From: Nesterenkonia alkaliphila
Lineage (GTDB): Bacteria; Actinomycetota; Actinomycetes; Actinomycetales; Micrococcaceae
Assembly (NCBI RefSeq): GCF_009758175.1
Contig: NZ_WRPM01000051.1
Location: forward strand, 52,030-116,029
Direction: 5' to 3'
DNA: 64,000 bases
The notes beneath the pieces were generated by a model. It was not told the origin of the DNA. It saw only the letters and a list, made by a program, of their open reading frames with translations, and did not search any database. Numbering within the stretch: the stretch's first letter is position 1; each line of letters opens with the position of its first letter. The position numbers were made by a program, and so were the translations under genes. Below, piece by piece: positions 59,573 to 64,000 of this stretch.

Positions 59573-60982
59573 TCAGCCGTCGATGCGGAAGCCCTGTGTG
59601 ACAACACCTGTCCAGTGCTGCGCTGAGCTGTGATCGAGGTGCAGGTGCTTATCGGCCAACCGAATGAACTTCTGGACTCGGTCCTCAGTGCCGAACAGCG
59701 CCAGATATCCGGAGTTCCCCTCGGCCCATATACGTCCTGAGACTGATGCTTGTCGGGCAGCCAAGTAGATCCTGTTCCTCTTGTCCGCGCTGAGCGGCGA
59801 GCTCAGCCCATGCCGGTACCAGCTGCGCACAGGATAGTTGTGGGTGGGTTTCTTACGCACCAGGACCTGCTCTGCGGATGCTCCTTTAAGCGGCGCAAGG
59901 AGCTGCTCCAGGTCGAGCGCTAGTTTCTCCATACCACTGTCTGCCGAACGTCTGGTGTCTGGGAAGAAGACATCGAGAATGTGTTGTGGCGCGTCCTGAC
60001 CGGAACCTTCCCAGGGATACATATTGATCTCGATCTCAGGGCGGGAATTGAGCTCGATGACGCGGAAGCTGTCCTCAACAGGGCTTCGGCGGGCATCGTA
60101 GAGAATGTCGACCCCAGCAATGGCGAGCCCCGGAATAGCCGCAACGGCACGGACTGCCGCGTCTTTGACCGCTGCCGGGATCTCTGCAGTCTTGTCGATG
60201 CTGTCCCCGCCTTGGCTGGCATTGGCCTTGCCTCGGAGCTGGACCGGGATTCCTTCCGCTGGGATGCTCGTCAGAGTGTAGTTTTGCTTCGCCAGATACT
60301 CGTGGACTTCTCGGTCAGGGGTGATCGGCTTCTTGCAGAGATAGGGGTTATTCCGCCGCACAGCATTCTTGGCCTTGATGAGCTCGTCAATGGTGCTCGT
60401 CCCGTCGCCCGTAACATTGGCGGGTTTCCGCAAGCATGCTGCGACCAGTCGGTCCCCGACCACGAGCACCCGATAGTCCTCTCCGGTGAAATGCTGTTCG
60501 AGGATGAGTTTGGGGGCGGCGGTGTTCTCTCTCAAGTGACGGTAGGTCTCGAGGAGCTGCTCCTCGGTACGAAGGTTGGTGTACACATCGCGCCCCATGC
60601 TGCCGCGGAGCGGCTTGAGCACCACCGGGTATCCGGCTTCTGCTACGAGGTGTCTGAGCTTTTGTTCCGCGTCCTCTGCAGTGGGGTCGATGATCCAGCT
60701 GTTGGGAACCGGGACCCCTGCTTTGCTCAGGTAAGTGGAGGTGAGGTGTTTGTCCTGCTCGATCTTCACGGCTTCACTAGTGGTGAGATGGGGGCGCGAT
60801 TTATCGAACTTGATCTTCCGCTTGCCATCGGTGATCTCGAATTTTCGCAGGTTGCTGTCGAAGAAGCGGACCCGCAGTCCGCGCCGCCAGGCTTCGAGGG
60901 CAATGGTGTAACCCGCCAACCGGGGGCCGAATGCTTCGCGGACAACATCTACCTGAAAGTGGTTCGGCCAGAGCTCGGACAC
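59573..60982 (-). CDS. Cyanophycin-synthetase-like ATP-grasp ligase
   Basis: 469 residues. ATP-grasp signatures: SEAVKIEQDKHLTSTYLSKAGVPVPNSW, YPVVLKPLRGSMGRDV (ATP-binding Lys), YRVLVVGDRLVAACLRKPANVTGDGTSTIDELI, SIDKTAEIP, GVDILYDARR, VIELNSRPEI (metal-binding Glu/Asn). This is the CphA/glutamate-ligase type. The last 90 residues (RNRIYLAARQASVSGRIWAEGNSGYLALFG) resemble an acylphosphatase-like fold, low confidence. GTG start 60982 (VSELWPNH) has GGAGGT 6 nt upstream; the longer ORF would run 80 bp into glmM. It follows glmM by 19 bp, so the amino-sugar genes and this ligase share an operon. Confidence 0.83.
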   Translation of the reverse strand: MSELWPNHFQVDVVREAFGPRLAGYTIALEAWRRGLRVRFFDSNLRKFEITDGKRKIKFDKSRPHLTTSEAVKIEQDKHLTSTYLSKAGVPVPNSWIIDPTAEDAEQKLRHLVAEAGYPVVLKPLRGSMGRDVYTNLRTEEQLLETYRHLRENTAAPKLILEQHFTGEDYRVLVVGDRLVAACLRKPANVTGDGTSTIDELIKAKNAVRRNNPYLCKKPITPDREVHEYLAKQNYTLTSIPAEGIPVQLRGKANASQGGDSIDKTAEIPAAVKDAAVRAVAAIPGLAIAGVDILYDARRSPVEDSFRVIELNSRPEIEINMYPWEGSGQDAPQHILDVFFPDTRRSADSGMEKLALDLEQLLAPLKGASAEQVLVRKKPTHNYPVRSWYRHGLSSPLSADKRNRIYLAARQASVSGRIWAEGNSGYLALFGTEDRVQKFIRLADKHLHLDHSSAQHWTGVVTQGFRIDG

Positions 60983-61001
60983 CCACTTACCTCCTATGCC
61001 C

Positions 61002-62351
61002 TCAGAGGGCGAGTTCGCTCTTGACAATGTCCGCAAGTGCTTGGGACTCGGCTTCAGCGAGGGCGGCGGTCGGGGCTTCAACCATGACCCGGACTACGGG
61101 TTCCGTACCTGAGGGACGGAGCAGCACCCGTCCCTTCTCCCCCAAGCGAGACTCTACGGTCTGAACTGCGGCCTGGACTGCGTGGTGAGTCTTGACCTTC
61201 GCTTTGTCTACCCCTTTGACGTTGATCAGCACCTGGGGAAGCCGTGTCAGGGCTTGCTCGGCGAGCAGTTTGAGGGGCTTCCCGGTCGAGGCAACTCTGG
61301 CAGCCAACTGCATGCCTGTGAGCACTCCGTCTCCCGTGGTGGCATATTGGCTGAGGATCACATGACCAGACTGTTCGCCGCCCAGTGAGTACCCGCCCCT
61401 ACGCATTGCCTCTAACACGTAGCGATCCCCGACCGCTGTCTCCACTGTCTGGATCCCAGCCTCGGCCATTCCGAGCTTGAGCCCGAGATTGCTCATCACA
61501 GTGACCACTAATGTGTCGTCCCTGAGCGCTCCTGCTTCTTTGAGTGCAATGGCGAGGATCCCCATGATGTGGTCACCGTCGACCACGGCTCCTGTGTGGT
61601 CAACCGCCAAACAGCGGTCAGCGTCTCCATCATGGGCGATGCCCAGATCCGCCTGGTGGGCCACCACAGCTTCCTGGAGATTCTCTAGATGGGTGGAGCC
61701 GTAGCCTTCATTAATATTCAACCCGTCTGGTTCGGCACCGATCACCACCACGTCAGCGCCGGCCGTGGAGAATGCCTCTGGGGAACAGCCGCTTGCTGCT
61801 CCGTGAGCGCAGTCGAGCACAATCTTCATCCCTTTCAGGGAGACCCCCTCCAGGGATTGAAGCAGGTGCACGATGTACCGGTCTTCAGCATCAGAGAATC
61901 TTCTGATGCGCCCAACCTGCGCCCCGGTGGGCAAGAGGACGGGCTCGGCCATCTGCGCCTCGATGGCGGCTTCGAGACCGTCATCAAGCTTGTTCCCGCC
62001 CCGCCCTAAGAACTTGATCCCGTTGTCAGGAGCGGGATTGTGGGATGCTGAGATCATCACTCCGAAGTCAGCACCCAGATCAGCAACTAAGAAGGCAGCT
62101 GCAGGTGTCGGCAATACGCCGGCATCGTAGACATCGACTCCTGAGGAGGCTAAGCCCGCTTCTACAGCAGCAGAGATGAACTCTCCCGATGCCCTGGGAT
62201 CGCGGGCAACGACTGCTGTGGGCCGCTTCCCCTCCGCTTGCTGCTGTGGGGCCAAAACAACGGTTGCGGCCTGTGCCAGTTTGAGTGCTAGTTCTGCTGT
62301 CAGAAGCCCGTTGGCTTGACCACGGACTCCGTCCGTCCCAAATAACTTCAT
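61002..62351 (-). CDS. glmM: Phosphoglucosamine mutase
   Basis: Converts glucosamine 6-phosphate to glucosamine 1-phosphate for UDP-GlcNAc. 449 residues, normal length. Phosphoserine loop [15 protein letters not shown] (Ser103), metal loop AHDGDADRC near 238, sugar-binding [10 protein letters not shown], and phosphate-binding [22 protein letters not shown] precedes the ATG. It directly follows glmS by 9 bp. Confidence 0.97.
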   Translation of the reverse strand: MKLFGTDGVRGQANGLLTAELALKLAQAATVVLAPQQQAEGKRPTAVVARDPRASGEFISAAVEAGLASSGVDVYDAGVLPTPAAAFLVADLGADFGVMISASHNPAPDNGIKFLGRGGNKLDDGLEAAIEAQMAEPVLLPTGAQVGRIRRFSDAEDRYIVHLLQSLEGVSLKGMKIVLDCAHGAASGCSPEAFSTAGADVVVIGAEPDGLNINEGYGSTHLENLQEAVVAHQADLGIAHDGDADRCLAVDHTGAVVDGDHIMGILAIALKEAGALRDDTLVVTVMSNLGLKLGMAEAGIQTVETAVGDRYVLEAMRRGGYSLGGEQSGHVILSQYATTGDGVLTGMQLAARVASTGKPLKLLAEQALTRLPQVLINVKGVDKAKVKTHHAVQAAVQTVESRLGEKGRVLLRPSGTEPVVRVMVEAPTAALAEAESQALADIVKSELAL

Positions 62352-62360
62352 CTGTGCCTC

Positions 62361-63947
62361 TCACTCGACGGTGACGGATTTGGCGAGGTTGCGGGGCTGG
62401 TCGACGTCGTAGCCCTTCTCCGAGGCCAGTGCGCAGGCGAAGATCTGCAGGGGCACGGTGGTCAGCAGCGGCATCAGCAGCGGCTGGGTCTCAGGGACGA
62501 AGAACACGTTCTCGGAGAACTCATTGACCGCGGTATCACCTTCTTCTGCCACGGTGATGGTCTTCGCTCCCCGGGCCCGGACCTCCTGGATATTGGAGAC
62601 CACTTTTGAGTGCAGGGAGTCCCTGCCCCGCGGTGAGGGCACGACCACGAACACCGGCTGGCCCTCCTCGATCAGAGCGATCGGACCATGCTTGAGCTCA
62701 CCGGCAGCAAAACCCTCAGCATGGATATAGGCCAGCTCTTTGAGCTTCAGCGCCCCTTCCATCGCCACCGGGAATCCCACATGCCGGCCCAGGAACAACA
62801 CACTGGGGCTCTGCGCCATATCCCGGGCCAGGGCTTTGATCGAGCCTGCACCGTCGAGGATGGTTTGGATCTTCGATGGGATCTTATGCAGATCCGCCAG
62901 GATGTCACTGATCTGCCCGGAGAACAGCTGACCGCGCAGCTGCGCCAGATACAGGCCCAACAAATACGAGGCTGCGATCATCGCTAAGAACGCCTTGGTG
63001 GAGGCCACCGCGATCTCCGGGCCGGCATGCAGATACAGCACCGCATCCGACTCCCTAGGGATCGTCGAACCGTTGGTATTACAGATCGACAGGGTCCGGG
63101 CGCCCTGTTCTTTGGCGTAGCGCACCGCCATCAGGGTGTCCATGGTCTCCCCGGACTGAGAGATCGAGACCACCAGGGTGGTCTGATCAATGATCGGATC
63201 CCGGTACCGGAACTCATGGGCCAGCTCCACCTCTACCGGGATTCTGGTCCAATGCTCAATCGCGTACTTCGCCACCGTACCGGCATAGGCAGCAGTGCCG
63301 CAGGCCAGCACAATGATCTTCGAGGTCTGCTTCAACTCCTCAGGAGAGATCCGCAGCTCATCCAAAGCCAACCGGCCCTCAGCATCAGTACGGCCCAACA
63401 AGGTGTCCTCGACCGCTTTGGGCTGTTCATTGATCTCCTTCTCCATAAAGGAGTCATACCCGCCCTTCTCCGCAGCAGAGGCATCCCAATCAATATGGAA
63501 CCGCTTGCCCTGCGCCGGGGTGCCGTCGAAGTTGATGATCGCCACCTCCCCGGTAGTGATGGTGACGATCTGGTCCTGCTCCAGCTCCACCGCCTCACGG
63601 GTGAAATCAATGAACCCGGAGACATCAGATCCCAGGAAGTTCTCCCCCTCACCCAGACCCACCACCAGGGGTGAGTTCCTGCGCGAAGCCACCACCCGGT
63701 CCGGGACCTCAGCGTGGACCGCCAACAGGGTGAAGGCACCCTCCAACTCATTGGAGGCCAGACGCATCGCCTCGGTCAGATCCCCAACAGCCCGGTAGTG
63801 CCGGCCGATCAGCTTCGCCGCCACCTCAGTATCCGTCTGGGACTCAAAAACCTCACCCTCAGCCAGAAGCTTCTGCTTCAGCTCCGCGAAGTTCTCAATA
63901 ATCCCGTTATGGATCACCGCCAGCCGGCCCTCATCACCCTTGGTGCG
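62361..63947 (-). pseudogene. glmS: Glutamine-fructose-6-phosphate aminotransferase, 5' end lost
   Basis: The sequence reads as GlmS from TKGDEGRLAVIHNGIIENF to the C-terminal NLAKSVTVE: the rest of the glutaminase domain, then two SIS sugar-isomerase domains (ACGTAAYAG, VSISQSGETMDTLMA, ASTKAFLAMIA). The first 75-95 residues, including the catalytic N-terminal Cys, are missing. Homology stops at about 63946, where an in-frame TGA (63948-63950) and unrelated DNA follow. So either an insertion has split the gene or the window joins two unlinked pieces. glmS is essential for wall synthesis unless another copy exists. Confidence 0.8.
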
Positions 63948-64000
63948 TCAGAGTTTGATGACCACTTCCCGGATTTAATATCCCGCATCCTTGGCTGGTC
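63948..64000. other. Unassigned DNA abutting the broken glmS
   Basis: 53 bp that do not continue glmS. On the plus strand one frame reads SEFDDHFPDLISRILGW, on the minus strand one reads RMRDIKSGKWSSNSD; either could be the edge of a mobile element, but it is too short to name. Confidence 0.35.

Overview
The window is high-GC actinobacterial DNA. Gene order and proteins (hisC-hisB-hisH-priA; lexA divergent from a LysM gene; miaB-miaA-dapF; recX-recA-DUF3046; clgR-cinA-pgsA-ftsK-rnj-dapA) fit a Micrococcales member. Several very acidic proteins and a TupA-like enzyme make a Nesterenkonia-like, salt- or alkali-adapted relative plausible, but the genus is inference.

Positions 1 to about 30900 are mostly conserved core. 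They hold histidine biosynthesis (1-2972), the SOS pair lexA/LysM with two SOS boxes, a DinG-type helicase, HflX, an RsmC-like methyltransferase, and a FolC-like Mur ligase swollen by in-frame repeats. Then come a lipoprotein, dapF, miaA, miaB, recX, recA (with its own SOS box), DUF3046, a MarR regulator, clgR, cinA, pgsA, ftsK, rnj, dapA, dapB, a MoaB-like gene, a variant-LRR membrane protein and an LCP ligase.

Positions about 31000 to 64000 form a cell-surface polymer locus interleaved with defence-type and mobile genes. Polymer genes: a CDP-glycerol glycerophosphotransferase, two tagD-like cytidylyltransferases (the first frameshifted), two TPR proteins whose C-termini carry GT29 sialyltransferase-like motifs, a CMP-sugar synthetase (neuA-like), GT2 and GT2+GT4-like glycosyltransferases, a PBP4-like hydrolase, a second MurF-like ligase, a TupA-like ATP-grasp, two cyanophycin-synthetase-like ATP-grasp proteins, an asparagine-synthase-like protein, glmM and a 5'-broken glmS. 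Together they suggest a wall polymer with glycerol phosphate, CMP-activated (nonulosonic-type) acid and amino-acid or peptide decoration. Defence or mobile genes: an HNH/DUF222 nuclease, DUF3800, a secreted tandem DUF1524 nuclease, an AAA/DUF4143 ATPase, a MazF remnant with two in-frame stops, a Fic protein with its inhibitory helix, an Abi-like HEPN gene with a structured leader inside an element flanked by 21-bp direct repeats, and a SIR2 protein with a possible GAF-like C-terminus. A 500-bp purine-rich degenerate repeat array lies at about 35060-35560.

One signal recurs through the window: a TANNNT hexamer ends 6-8 nt before an ATG or GTG at 19 gene starts, pointing to widespread leaderless mRNAs. 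I used it to choose several starts. No tRNA, rRNA or CRISPR array was seen. All family calls are from reading the sequences; no database search was run.
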